Shown in pieces: positions 1 through 8,391 of a DNA stretch of 25,389 nucleotides. The notes beneath the pieces are model-generated. The model was not told the DNA's origin, ran no database searches, and was given only the letters and a program-made list of their open reading frames with translations. The translations under genes and the position numbers were made by a program. Source of the stretch: Candidatus Sumerlaeota bacterium (lineage in GTDB: Bacteria > Sumerlaeota > Sumerlaeia > JADFCT01); assembly GCA_026398575.1 (NCBI GenBank), contig JAPLSP010000124.1, positions 1 to 25,389 of the forward strand, in the 5' to 3' direction. Position 1 is the first letter of the stretch, and the number at the start of each line of letters is the position of its first letter.

Positions 1-92
1 TGGCGCCGTATGGTAGGCCGCTCCGCTCCGTCGGGGGGCCGTGGCGCGCTCTGGCCGCCCGACGGAGCGGGGCGGCCTACCATACGGCGCCA
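1..92. repeat. 92-bp palindromic element, copy 1 (40-12-40 hairpin)
   Basis: Two 40-nt arms (1-40 and 53-92) surround a 12-nt loop. The arms pair throughout except one G-G mismatch (36/57) and one T-G wobble (22/71). The outer end reads TGGCGCCGTATGG and its complement. A second copy with the same geometry lies at 6686-6777. Both copies sit 77-84 nt past the stop codon of a minus-strand gene, here the pseudopilin. There is no T-run, so a simple Rho-independent terminator is not shown; a MITE/REP-like element or a structured 3' RNA are the alternatives. It touches the window edge and may extend further. Confidence 0.9.
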
Positions 93-169
93 GCTTTGAC
101 AGACGTACTGAGTCATTCCTGTAGCGCCGACATATTGGCTCGTTTCGATGGCCGCAGGGCGGCGCCCGC

Positions 170-799
170 CTAGTAGTAAGCCAGCACCGAATTGCCGGTG
201 GGGTCTTTGTGAACGCGCAGGATGTTGCCGAAGCTGAGGGCGCCGTTGGTGGGGTCGTAGAGGATATCGGCGCCGCGCAGGGGCGGTGGAAACATGGCGG
301 CATCATGGGTTACGCGGTCGGGGCCATAAGACAGCATGCGCCACGGGCCGTATTTATCAAAGGCGTATTCGTTCTTGGTCCAGTGGTCAATCGCTTCGGC
401 GGGACAGGGCCGTCCCAGCGACTGGGAAGCAACCGCCTCGGTGATGGTCACGATTTTCATATAGGTGTAATAAGGCGCGATATTGCCGCCCAGGCCCGTC
501 TGCTTGCGGATTCCCGTCGCGAAAGGATCGAGCATTTCTTTGTGCGTAAGGTAGGAGATGGGCGTTGTCAATTCGAAGGGGATCGCATTGTAAAGGCCGT
601 CGTTGGGAGGGTACGCGTTGCGATCCGTCAGGTAAGCTTCGAGCGCGACGGCGATGGAGCGCAGGTCGGCCCGCGCGCGCGCGACTTTGGCGCGGACCTG
701 CGATTCAAGAAAATTCGGCAGCGCGATCAAGGCCAAAATGGCGATGATCGCAATGGCGATCAGTAGCTCGATCAATGTGAAGGCTTTGTCGCGGCGCAT
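170..799 (-). CDS. type II secretion/type IV pilus pseudopilin-like protein
   Basis: A 209-residue protein with a class III (prepilin) signal. The short basic leader MRRDKA is followed by FTLIELLIAIAIIAILALIA, with Glu at +5 of the mature protein and a hydrophobic N-terminal helix to about residue 27. The stretch PNFLESQVRAKVARARADLR and then a Tyr/Pro-rich segment is typical of G-type pseudopilins in environmental bacteria. The residue before the predicted prepilin-peptidase cut is Ala6, not the usual Gly. The ATG at 799 is preceded by GAGG about 4 nt upstream. No pilus assembly ATPase, platform protein or peptidase lies in the window, so it is an orphan subunit presumably served by machinery elsewhere. 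The mature C-terminal domain is not assigned to a function. Confidence 0.88.
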   Translation of the reverse strand: MRRDKAFTLIELLIAIAIIAILALIALPNFLESQVRAKVARARADLRSIAVALEAYLTDRNAYPPNDGLYNAIPFELTTPISYLTHKEMLDPFATGIRKQTGLGGNIAPYYTYMKIVTITEAVASQSLGRPCPAEAIDHWTKNEYAFDKYGPWRMLSYGPDRVTHDAAMFPPPLRGADILYDPTNGALSFGNILRVHKDPTGNSVLAYY

Positions 800-846
800 G
801 GGGCCTCAAGTTTATGGTTTGCGTTCTCTGGATCTTCAGATGGGGA

Positions 847-876
847 CGTCATGGACTTGCATGAACTCGCATGGAC
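847..876 (-). repeat. three tandem decamers (GTCCATGNNN family) between genes
   Basis: Read on the minus strand, the units are GTCCATGCGA (867-876), GTTCATGCAA (857-866) and GTCCATGACG (847-856). A looser GTCCGTGG-like unit lies closer to the stop of the next gene. The same decamer family recurs at 22822-22871. The gap 800-918 otherwise holds only the pseudopilin RBS; no promoter was recognised. Confidence 0.7.
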
Positions 877-918
877 CACTGCGGAATGGCGCGGGCTGCC
901 ACGGACCGCTACAAATGG

Positions 919-3900
919 CTACGGGCTGTTGCGAAGCGCGACGTAATCCGCAACATCAATCACTCCATCTTGATTAACATCAGCGGCGTTTTTTTCCGCC
1001 GGCGTCAACGCGGCGCCAAAGAGCAGATAATCCAGCAATCGTTCTTTGGTAATGGGCAAGGGCTGCAATTGAATATACAAAGGATTCATTACGGTATATT
1101 TCATCATGGAATTATAATGAAGCGTCGCGGTTGTATATCCCTCCTTCCAAATTGTAATATGCAGAGCGCCTCCCAAATGAACGCCAACAAATAGATCGAA
1201 CTGCCCCTGCTCATTCGTCAGCGCGGCGGTTGTGGTGTCGCTTTCCGCAATAACCAGGACATCAGCCATATGCTGGAATGTCTTGGCATCCATAACGTTC
1301 CCGTAACATTCCTGCGCCCAGTTTGTAGGCCACGGCGACATGGACGGACAGCACGTCGGAGTGATATTTCGCGTCGGACTGGGAGAATGGCTTGGCGTGG
1401 GAGTGGCGGTCGGTCGCTGCGTTGGGATTGGACTGGGCGTCGGCGAAGCCGCAGGCCCCACCGGCGCCGCGGCGAAGAGGCTGACATAGCCGTAATACCA
1501 TTCCTTGGTTTTTGCGTCCTGAACTGGGATCGCGATATCCCCGATCGAAGATAATTCCCCCGTAACGACGTTCCCTTCCACCGTCTGCGTTCCGGGCAGG
1601 ACCTGCCATGCAGTTCCATCCCAGAAATGAATGCGCATGCTCTGCGAGCTATAACCATCCGGCAGATCGTTGATGAGGTAGTCGGAATATTGCGCGCAAT
1701 TTTTCAGGAATTCAACCTGGATGGCCGCCGGTTTGGCTAAGGCCACCGGCCCCGGATCGCCTTTATCCAGCGAGATCATGACAAGGCTGCAGTTGTGCGG
1801 GTGCGCCGTCAGCCATGCCCGCGTGGATTCGCTTTGCGTCGTGACCAGCGGGTCATTCACGTCTCCCGGATCGTCAAGCAGGAACGCATGATCCAAGGCC
1901 AACGCGCCGGCTGGAACCGTCAGCGCCGGCTGATGATACGCCGCCGTGACGTCCACGTCCGCGGAGGCCGCTTTCACGCTGCCGCCGCTGGGTCCGATGC
2001 ATGCAAATCCGAGCGAAATCGTCGGCAAACCGGCGTTGTTGCCCCAGTCGCCCGACAGGATCAGCGTGTAGGTCGTCGCTTCGGCCGGGGCGTCAGCGGC
2101 GTCCGGGCTTTGTGTGATCCTGACGTAGATGCGTCCATATCGCGAGCCTGAATACCAGCAAATCACTTCACCGTCCTCGCCCGCATAAAAATCATCCTGG
2201 GTCGCGAGCGGCGTTGTCAAGTTGGACGCGTCGTAAAGGCTGATGGCCGCGTCGCAATTGCGCGCCTGATTCACGACTTGAATGGAATAGAGGCGATGGG
2301 GCGCGGCGTTGAAAGCGATCCAATCTTCGTCCTGCGCCGACGAGAAATTATGCGTCTGCTGCGCGCCGGCGTTCGTGACCAGGTTCAGGGTATGCGTCGT
2401 GTTGTCGCAATAAAAGCGGTCATAGAGATCGTCCCCGGCGGGCAAGGCCGGCCCCAGCGACGTGACGCGCGGCGCGCTGAGCTGTCCCAGGTTATTTTGC
2501 GCATAATAAACGGCGCTATAACGCTGCGAAGGATCGAGACCGGACGCCGGACGCTCCCATCGCGCCGTCGCGGAGGTATATAGCAGTTCGATCTCCACGG
2601 TTGCAGCAGTTGTCACGGCGTCGCCCGTCCGGGTCAGTAGCGCATAAACGCGCGCGATGCCGTTGCGATCCCAAACCCCGGAGGCCCATAAGACGGCCGT
2701 TGACGAGTCCAGGACCCTGTCGCCCGCGCATGAGCCAATGACCGGCGCCCCGACTTCGGGGGCCAGCGGCGCGCCCAGCCACGTCATCCGCGCCACGGCC
2801 CCGTCGCTCTTGGTCGCGCGGCCCGATCCGTCATCGTCCAGGCGCGGGATTTGCGCGCCATCGCTGACGGCGCGCATGGCGGTTTTCGCCCAGCGGAACG
2901 CCTCGCGCGCGTCAAGCCCTTCGCGCGCCTTGGCGAAGAAATAACTCGTAAAGCAAATCTCGCCACCGCCGGCGCACAGCGAATTCCCACCGGCGCCGCA
3001 CGAAGCGATCACGACGCGCTGCTTGCCGGCGGGAGGCTTTAGCGCGGCAAGCCAATCGCCCGAACGCGCAAAATCCAGAATGACCACTACCCTGGCCGCG
3101 CCGCCCACCTGCAGCGCATCGAGCCAGAGATCCAGCTCCGCCGAGGTCACATCGTCGGCATCCGCGTCCGCGCCGTCTCCGTCCACGTCGAACCCGGCGG
3201 CGTTCCCGTGGCCAATCAAAAGAATCGTCACTTGATCCGCGCCGGCCGCCGCGGCAATGGCCGCTTGCAGCGCCGCTTTCGAGGGCGGCCCGTCGCTGCC
3301 TTGCGTCGCGGGCGATACGAGATAAGTGATCTCTTCATCCGTCAGCCATCGCGCGCGCGCCGCTCCATAGGCCGCCGCCGCCGCGAGCGCGGACGATTCA
3401 TGCGGCGCCGCCGCGCTGTAGGCGCCGTCGCCGCAAACGATGATCGTCTTTTCGCTTGCCTGCCGCTGATTGACGTACGTTTGCTTCGGGAATGAAACGC
3501 CTCCCCACAGGTCGCGCGCATAGATGCTGACCGGATAGGCGCCCAACTGCGTGAAAGTATCCGTCGTCGCTTCATAGCGCGCGTTAACGGCGTTCCACGT
3601 CAATTCCACTTCCGGCATCGCCAGAATCGGATTGCAGGGCTGCGTGCGCGCCGAAGGGCCGAACGCTGGAGAAGCAATCACGGCCCAGACGCGCTCCAGC
3701 GGAGAAGCCGCCGTGATATCCGAAGCCCAGATCGTGGCCGCGCTGCCGGTGGAAAGCGTCTGATTGCCGCAAATCAGGCCGATGTTCGGGCGGTCCGCGC
3801 CGCTCGAATTCTCCGCTCCGAGCGTCAGGCGCTTTGCCAGCGCGCCGTCCGAGGTGGGGATATAAACGCCGTCGCCGTTATCGTCCAGGCCGGGGCTTTG

Positions 3901-6558
3901 ATAGCGATCAACGCCGCCCGCCGCCATGGCAAACGCCTCGCCGATCGTGCGCCCCAATCCCAGCGCGTTGACAAACGCGCTGGTGAAGGAGATCAATCCT
4001 CCCGCCGAAAAGAAAGCCGGCTCCTGCGCGCCCGCCGAAGCGATGACGACCCGCTGCTGTCCGGCTGCCGCGCGGCATTGATCGAGAAAACCGCCCGACT
4101 GGCAGCAATCCACCACCAGCGTCAGGTTTTGCGTGCCGGAGGATTGCAGGTCGTCCAGCCAGCCCTTCAACACGCTCGCATGGAGGACTTCGCTTTCGTT
4201 GCAGCGGACGTAATAATTGCCGCAGCGTTCTTCGCCGTGGTCAATCAGATAGACAAACAGCGTCGAGGCGCCGCGCGCCCATTGGGTCAGCGCCGCCTCG
4301 ATGTTGGCGTCGCTCGACGGCGCGCGAATATCGTCGTTCAGGCCGTTGCCGTCGGCGTCTTGCGCCGGCTCGGGGTTGAGATAATAGATATTTTCTTTCG
4401 CGTAGCCGCGATAGAGCAGCGTTTGATAAACCGAATTTGCCAGCCGGTTGGTCACGGGCCAGAGCAGATCGCCCGCCTTGCGGCCGGCCATGATGACGGC
4501 CTTGCCGGCGCCGGCCATCTGGTCGGGCCGGACTACGTTGACGTAAGCCGCGCCCTGAAGGCGCTGGCCGTCAAAGAAGCGGATCACATCCACGCCGGTT
4601 TGAGGGCCGGCGGTATAAGAACCGGAAGCCGCATTGATGCTGGCGCCGCTGCGATTGACCACAATGGCCCAGCTGCCGGCGGCGGGCTCGGACGTCGCAA
4701 AGGAAATGGAAGAGCCGCTGGCGGCGGTGGCATGATGCGGAAGGATGACAACGCCGGCGGAGGAGCAATTTTCATAGTAGCGGACGCCGCCAAACATTCC
4801 GCCCAAAAGCAGGTCCAGCTTGAAGTCGCCATTCAAGTCCGCCATGCCAAGGCACGTCAGCGATTCGGCGCCTTCCAAGGCAAGCGCCTCGGGTGGCGCG
4901 AACGACAGCGTGGGCGTCGTGTGCAGGCAGCGATGGAAATAAACCTCTCCCGATTCGTCGCTGGTCAGCAGGTCGGGCAATCCATCGCCGTCCAAGTCGC
5001 CCGCCACCACCGACGGAAACGATCCGCCGCCCAGGAGCGCCGAAAAGTCCAGCGGCGCCGCAGACCAGACCGGGCCCCCAGCGCCGCCCACGTTTTGATA
5101 ATAAAGCAGCCGGCCCTGGCTCGTGAAAACACTGGCATCCGTGTACGCCACCCATAGGTCATAGTCGCCGTCGCCATCCATGTCGCAGAAGGCGGGTTTT
5201 ACGCTCCATGCATTGGGGATGCCGATGGCGCCGGTGGTCTCTTCGGAAAAGGCCGGCGATTGCGGGCTTCCGGTGTTGCGGAAGAAATGCACGGCGCCAT
5301 CCAAACCGCCGCTAATCCCATCCGAACTGCCGACAAACAAATCCAGATCGCCGTCGCCGTCAATATCCACAAATCGCGGCGCGGGCTCGGCCAGGGCGAT
5401 CCCGGCGAATTGCGCGTCGGCGAGTTCCCAATTCGGCAGCCAGGGCGCTCCCGTGTTGCGATAATATTGAATGCCGTATCCGCCCGTCGTCGCGCTGTTT
5501 TGAGCGGCGACGAAAAGACCGGGCGCGCCGCCCCCTTCGATGTCCGCCGCCTCGACCGCCGAATTCGAGCCGGCGTCCAGCCCCAGCCAAACGCGTTCGG
5601 GAGCGGCCCATTGCGCCCGCTCGATCGTGCCTTGATTGCGCAACCACGTGATCGAGCCTGCCATCGAGCCGACGAACAGGTCATAGACTCCGTCGTGATT
5701 CAGATCCGCAAACATCGGCGCGGCGTTCTTCGCAACGTCCAGCCCGGCATAATGATCGGATACTTCGTAGAAGAAGGACATGCCGTTTTGCGCGTCATGT
5801 GTTTGTCCATAGCATCGCCAGTAATGCACGCGCCCCGCGGCGTCGCCCACGAAAAGGTCCTGCAATCCATCGCCGTCAATATCGAAAAAGCAAGGCGAGG
5901 CCGCTCCCGGCGCCTGGATGTTCATGAACTCGTCCAGGACCCAGGTCCATTGCGGCGAGGTTGGGGTTCCCGTGTTGCGGAAGAAGGCGATCGTTCCGGC
6001 TTGCGATCCGACGAAAAGATCCAGATCGCCGTCGCCGTCAATGTCCACGAACGCGGGGCGCGCATTGCCTCCCGGCGCCGTGCTGCTGGTCCAGTTTTCC
6101 GAAACCAGCCGCCAGTGCGGGCGCATATTTGTCCCGTCATTGTGATAGTATGCGATGGCGCCGTTCGAGAGACCCAGCGCCAAATCCAGGACCCCATCGC
6201 CATCCAGGTCCGCAAAGGCCGGCGCCGCGCGCAGGGGATTGGCCGAGAGCGCGGGCAGGTCCCAATGCTGGCTGATAAAAGTCCAGCTGGGAGTGCGCGG
6301 CGTTCCATCGTTGCGCAAGAACATCGGGAAACCAGTGTTCTGCCCGACGAACAAATCCGGATCGCCGTCGCCATCCAGATCGGCGAACACCGGGACGGCA
6401 AAATCGCACGCTCCGGCGTAAAGCGTCTTGATCGTGCCATCGGCCAGCCCGCTGGAGACGGGTTTAAATTGCGGCGTTTGCGCCAACGCGCAAATCGAAG
6501 CCACGCCAGCTATCACCACTATTAGAGCTATGGCATATCGGCAAAAAGCCCTCATCAT
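919..6558 (-). CDS. secreted FG-GAP/VCBS - tandem C13 (caspase-like) - dockerin protein
   Basis: An 1879-residue secreted protein with signal peptide at residues 1-27 (ending CALAQ). Residues about 40-615 hold ten FG-GAP/VCBS calcium loops such as VDIDGDGDLDLFVGS; the sixth and tenth are degenerate. Residues about 685-925 form a C13/caspase-like domain with His774 (IDHGEE) and Cys819 (DCCQSG), the expected His-Cys dyad. An Ig-like segment follows. Residues about 1035-1260 repeat the fold and keep His1117 (IGHGN), but the Cys position is Ala1164 (DFARSG), so this copy should be inactive. After another Ig-like segment come a PPC-like domain (about 1376-1500), a Pro/Thr/Ser linker (about 1700-1740), a carboxypeptidase-regulatory-like domain, and a dockerin half with calcium loop DVNQDGVIDVADYV at the C-terminus. 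ATG 6558 and ATG 6555 are both possible starts; the SD (GGGTGA) is weak. Proteolytic substrate is unknown. Confidence is high for the architecture, lower for activity. Confidence 0.9.
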   Translation of the reverse strand: MMRAFCRYAIALIVVIAGVASICALAQTPQFKPVSSGLADGTIKTLYAGACDFAVPVFADLDGDGDPDLFVGQNTGFPMFLRNDGTPRTPSWTFISQHWDLPALSANPLRAAPAFADLDGDGVLDLALGLSNGAIAYYHNDGTNMRPHWRLVSENWTSSTAPGGNARPAFVDIDGDGDLDLFVGSQAGTIAFFRNTGTPTSPQWTWVLDEFMNIQAPGAASPCFFDIDGDGLQDLFVGDAAGRVHYWRCYGQTHDAQNGMSFFYEVSDHYAGLDVAKNAAPMFADLNHDGVYDLFVGSMAGSITWLRNQGTIERAQWAAPERVWLGLDAGSNSAVEAADIEGGGAPGLFVAAQNSATTGGYGIQYYRNTGAPWLPNWELADAQFAGIALAEPAPRFVDIDGDGDLDLFVGSSDGISGGLDGAVHFFRNTGSPQSPAFSEETTGAIGIPNAWSVKPAFCDMDGDGDYDLWVAYTDASVFTSQGRLLYYQNVGGAGGPVWSAAPLDFSALLGGGSFPSVVAGDLDGDGLPDLLTSDESGEVYFHRCLHTTPTLSFAPPEALALEGAESLTCLGMADLNGDFKLDLLLGGMFGGVRYYENCSSAGVVILPHHATAASGSSISFATSEPAAGSWAIVVNRSGASINAASGSYTAGPQTGVDVIRFFDGQRLQGAAYVNVVRPDQMAGAGKAVIMAGRKAGDLLWPVTNRLANSVYQTLLYRGYAKENIYYLNPEPAQDADGNGLNDDIRAPSSDANIEAALTQWARGASTLFVYLIDHGEERCGNYYVRCNESEVLHASVLKGWLDDLQSSGTQNLTLVVDCCQSGGFLDQCRAAAGQQRVVIASAGAQEPAFFSAGGLISFTSAFVNALGLGRTIGEAFAMAAGGVDRYQSPGLDDNGDGVYIPTSDGALAKRLTLGAENSSGADRPNIGLICGNQTLSTGSAATIWASDITAASPLERVWAVIASPAFGPSARTQPCNPILAMPEVELTWNAVNARYEATTDTFTQLGAYPVSIYARDLWGGVSFPKQTYVNQRQASEKTIIVCGDGAYSAAAPHESSALAAAAAYGAARARWLTDEEITYLVSPATQGSDGPPSKAALQAAIAAAAGADQVTILLIGHGNAAGFDVDGDGADADADDVTSAELDLWLDALQVGGAARVVVILDFARSGDWLAALKPPAGKQRVVIASCGAGGNSLCAGGGEICFTSYFFAKAREGLDAREAFRWAKTAMRAVSDGAQIPRLDDDGSGRATKSDGAVARMTWLGAPLAPEVGAPVIGSCAGDRVLDSSTAVLWASGVWDRNGIARVYALLTRTGDAVTTAATVEIELLYTSATARWERPASGLDPSQRYSAVYYAQNNLGQLSAPRVTSLGPALPAGDDLYDRFYCDNTTHTLNLVTNAGAQQTHNFSSAQDEDWIAFNAAPHRLYSIQVVNQARNCDAAISLYDASNLTTPLATQDDFYAGEDGEVICWYSGSRYGRIYVRITQSPDAADAPAEATTYTLILSGDWGNNAGLPTISLGFACIGPSGGSVKAASADVDVTAAYHQPALTVPAGALALDHAFLLDDPGDVNDPLVTTQSESTRAWLTAHPHNCSLVMISLDKGDPGPVALAKPAAIQVEFLKNCAQYSDYLINDLPDGYSSQSMRIHFWDGTAWQVLPGTQTVEGNVVTGELSSIGDIAIPVQDAKTKEWYYGYVSLFAAAPVGPAASPTPSPIPTQRPTATPTPSHSPSPTRNITPTCCPSMSPWPTNWAQECYGNVMDAKTFQHMADVLVIAESDTTTAALTNEQGQFDLFVGVHLGGALHITIWKEGYTTATLHYNSMMKYTVMNPLYIQLQPLPITKERLLDYLLFGAALTPAEKNAADVNQDGVIDVADYVALRNSP

Positions 6559-6594
6559 TCACCCATTACAATCCATAGATTTGTGAAACCAAGC

Positions 6595-6615
6595 CGCAAT
6601 TCGTAATCCGCAATC
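6595..6615. repeat. three heptamers CGCAATT/CGTAATC/CGCAATC
   Basis: Three head-to-tail 7-mers of the CGYAATC family, just upstream of the start of the 1879-residue gene. The longer array of the same family is at 11563-11632. The 303-nt gap 6559-6861 contains this array and the palindrome at 6686-6777; nothing else was recognised in it. Confidence 0.7.
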
Positions 6616-6685
6616 CATTAAGGGTGTGTCCCGACTCATAGTTTGGCGCCAAACTTCAGCATTGACTCTGCGCCTCTATCAAATC

Positions 6686-6777
6686 TGGCGCCGAAGGGTA
6701 GACCGTCCCGCTCCGTCGGGCGGCCATCGCGCGCCAAGGCCGCCCGACGGAGCGGGACGGCCTACCCTTCGGCGTCA
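6686..6777. repeat. 92-bp palindromic element, copy 2 (40-12-40 hairpin)
   Basis: The arms 6686-6725 and 6738-6777 pair with only one A-C mismatch and one G-T wobble, around a 12-nt loop (6726-6737). It aligns position by position with copy 1 at 1-92. Three of the differences between the copies change both partners of a base pair (6694/6769, 6696/6767 and 6706/6757, matching 9/84, 11/82 and 21/72), so pairing is kept while sequence changes. It lies 84 nt past the stop of the minus-strand gene ending at 6862. Confidence 0.92.
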
Positions 6778-6861
6778 ATCTGGATAGATACCGCTTTTCA
6801 TCGCCCAGCGACAAAGGTCTTGTGCTGATAGAGCCGCTACACCGCGAGGCGCATCCATCCT

Positions 6862-8391
6862 TTAATGCAACTCATCCCGGAAGCCTTCGCTGTTTTTCGT
6901 GTCCGGCTTGACCGGATCGAGTGAATAGGCCTCGCCCGCCACGGAGAACCACCATGTCTGCTGCGCTCCCGCAGCCCAGCCGGGCGCCGTTTTCAACGTC
7001 TTGATCGAACGCACGGAGGCCTGCGGATGAGGTATGGTTGTGGTCCGGTCATCCGCCGCCACAAACACGCCGAAGACGCCCACGTCGCCCGAGATCGAAA
7101 GGATGTCGGGATGCAGCGCGCCCGCCGATTGATCCTTGACGCCCGACTCGATCCAAGTCCAACGCGCCGGAGCGCTTGTGCCGGCATCGGCCGGCGCCGG
7201 AACGACCGGCGCAAAGCCCACGACGCCGCCCGCCACCACGCCGCCTTGCGGCGACCGAATGCCGCCGAGTTTGGCCGAGACGCTCGCAACCGCTCCGCCG
7301 CTGAAGACGCCGCCCGCGGCCACCGAGCCCGTCAGCTGCGCCGGATCGCCCACCCGCACGTCGCCGCCCTTTGCCGTCACGGTCAGCAGCTTGCCCAAAG
7401 GCCCGCTCGAGATCATGCGCGGCGCGATATTGCCCTGGCGGAAGACTCCATATTTCGCCCCGCCGGCGCGCTTGAACGTGAAGGCGGTTCCACCCGCCGT
7501 AACCGACGCCACACCCTGCGCTTCGACGTCGCCGCCTTCGATCGCGCCGCCCGTCACCGACAGCGACGCCAGCTCGCGCGCCTCGATGTTCAGCGTCAGA
7601 TCGTCCGGCTGCTCATCCAGCGCCATAAACATATCGCGCAGATGCCGCTCGCCCGCCAACAGAGCCGAAACGCCGCCATATCCCACGTACCAGGATTTCT
7701 TATCCGGCGCGCGCAACTTTTTCGCGCCGGCCGAAATCGTGGCGCGCGCTTTTTGCCGCGCCAGCGCCACGCCTTCGATCGTGATGGCCGAGGTTTGAAT
7801 CTTCGGCTTGAGGAAGCGCCCGTTTGCGCTCAACGGCGACGAGGAGACCGCGACGATACCCGTGAACGCATAGGCGGGCGCCGACGTGACGCCATCGTCG
7901 CCGATTGCCGCGCCCGTCATGCGCACGGTCCCGATTTCGCCCGCCAGGATCCGTTCGACGTTCGCTCCGACGGCCGTCAACGACTTCAGCGCGCCGCTCG
8001 TGACCTCCAGGCGCGCGATCGGCGCCTCGGTGTAAACCCGCGCAAATGAACTGTCGGTCGCCACGCGCATGATGACCGCCTTGCCGGTTCTGCCCTTGTT
8101 CCGTTTGATCAACAAGGTGTCCTTCGCGCCGCCGCCCGTGATAACGACGCCCTGGGCGTCTATCTGTTTCTTCCCACGGCCTTTATAAATCACGGTGTAG
8201 TACAGCTGCCAATCGGCCACCGGCGTCATGAGGATTTCCGCCGGCGCCGGCGCATAAGCCGCCAGCGTCGCGCGATAAACCTCGTAACCCGCCTTGCGCG
8301 CCTTGAGTTTGACGCTGCTCCCGTCATGCGGCGCCTTCACGGCGAATTGATACCTGCCGTCGGCGCCGGTGACCGCCCCGCCCGTCGTCAC
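6862..8391 (-). CDS. 3' part of a frameshifted secreted scaffold gene; beta-rich C-terminal region
   Basis: This frame continues the gene at 8388-11498 after a frameshift. Coherent sequence begins near 8457 (SGAALAALEGVEVSAAG, then TGADGRYQFAV), a carboxypeptidase-regulatory-like fold. The same frame is open up to 8682, but there it only shadows the cohesin-like domain of the other frame. The first usable start after the break is GTG at 8391, which overlaps the TGA of the upstream frame as GTGA, so coupled re-initiation giving 509 residues is possible. The rest is Gly/Ala/Val-rich with short beta-strand-like repeats (for example SLTAVGANVERILAGEIGTV), perhaps a beta-helix or beta-roll. I do not recognise the family. 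There is no own signal peptide, so if made separately it would not be exported. The reading as one broken gene is favoured over two genes. Confidence 0.75.
   Translation of the reverse strand: MTTGGAVTGADGRYQFAVKAPHDGSSVKLKARKAGYEVYRATLAAYAPAPAEILMTPVADWQLYYTVIYKGRGKKQIDAQGVVITGGGAKDTLLIKRNKGRTGKAVIMRVATDSSFARVYTEAPIARLEVTSGALKSLTAVGANVERILAGEIGTVRMTGAAIGDDGVTSAPAYAFTGIVAVSSSPLSANGRFLKPKIQTSAITIEGVALARQKARATISAGAKKLRAPDKKSWYVGYGGVSALLAGERHLRDMFMALDEQPDDLTLNIEARELASLSVTGGAIEGGDVEAQGVASVTAGGTAFTFKRAGGAKYGVFRQGNIAPRMISSGPLGKLLTVTAKGGDVRVGDPAQLTGSVAAGGVFSGGAVASVSAKLGGIRSPQGGVVAGGVVGFAPVVPAPADAGTSAPARWTWIESGVKDQSAGALHPDILSISGDVGVFGVFVAADDRTTTIPHPQASVRSIKTLKTAPGWAAGAQQTWWFSVAGEAYSLDPVKPDTKNSEGFRDELH

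Noticed and set aside
1..92. Palindrome as a Rho-independent terminator
   Set aside because: No T-run follows the stem on either strand and 40-bp arms are far longer than usual, so it is listed as a repeat.
3898..6525. Two long plus-strand open frames (about 420 codons each)
   Set aside because: Shadows of the FG-GAP and caspase-like coding sequence, whose repeated loops keep the other strand free of stops.
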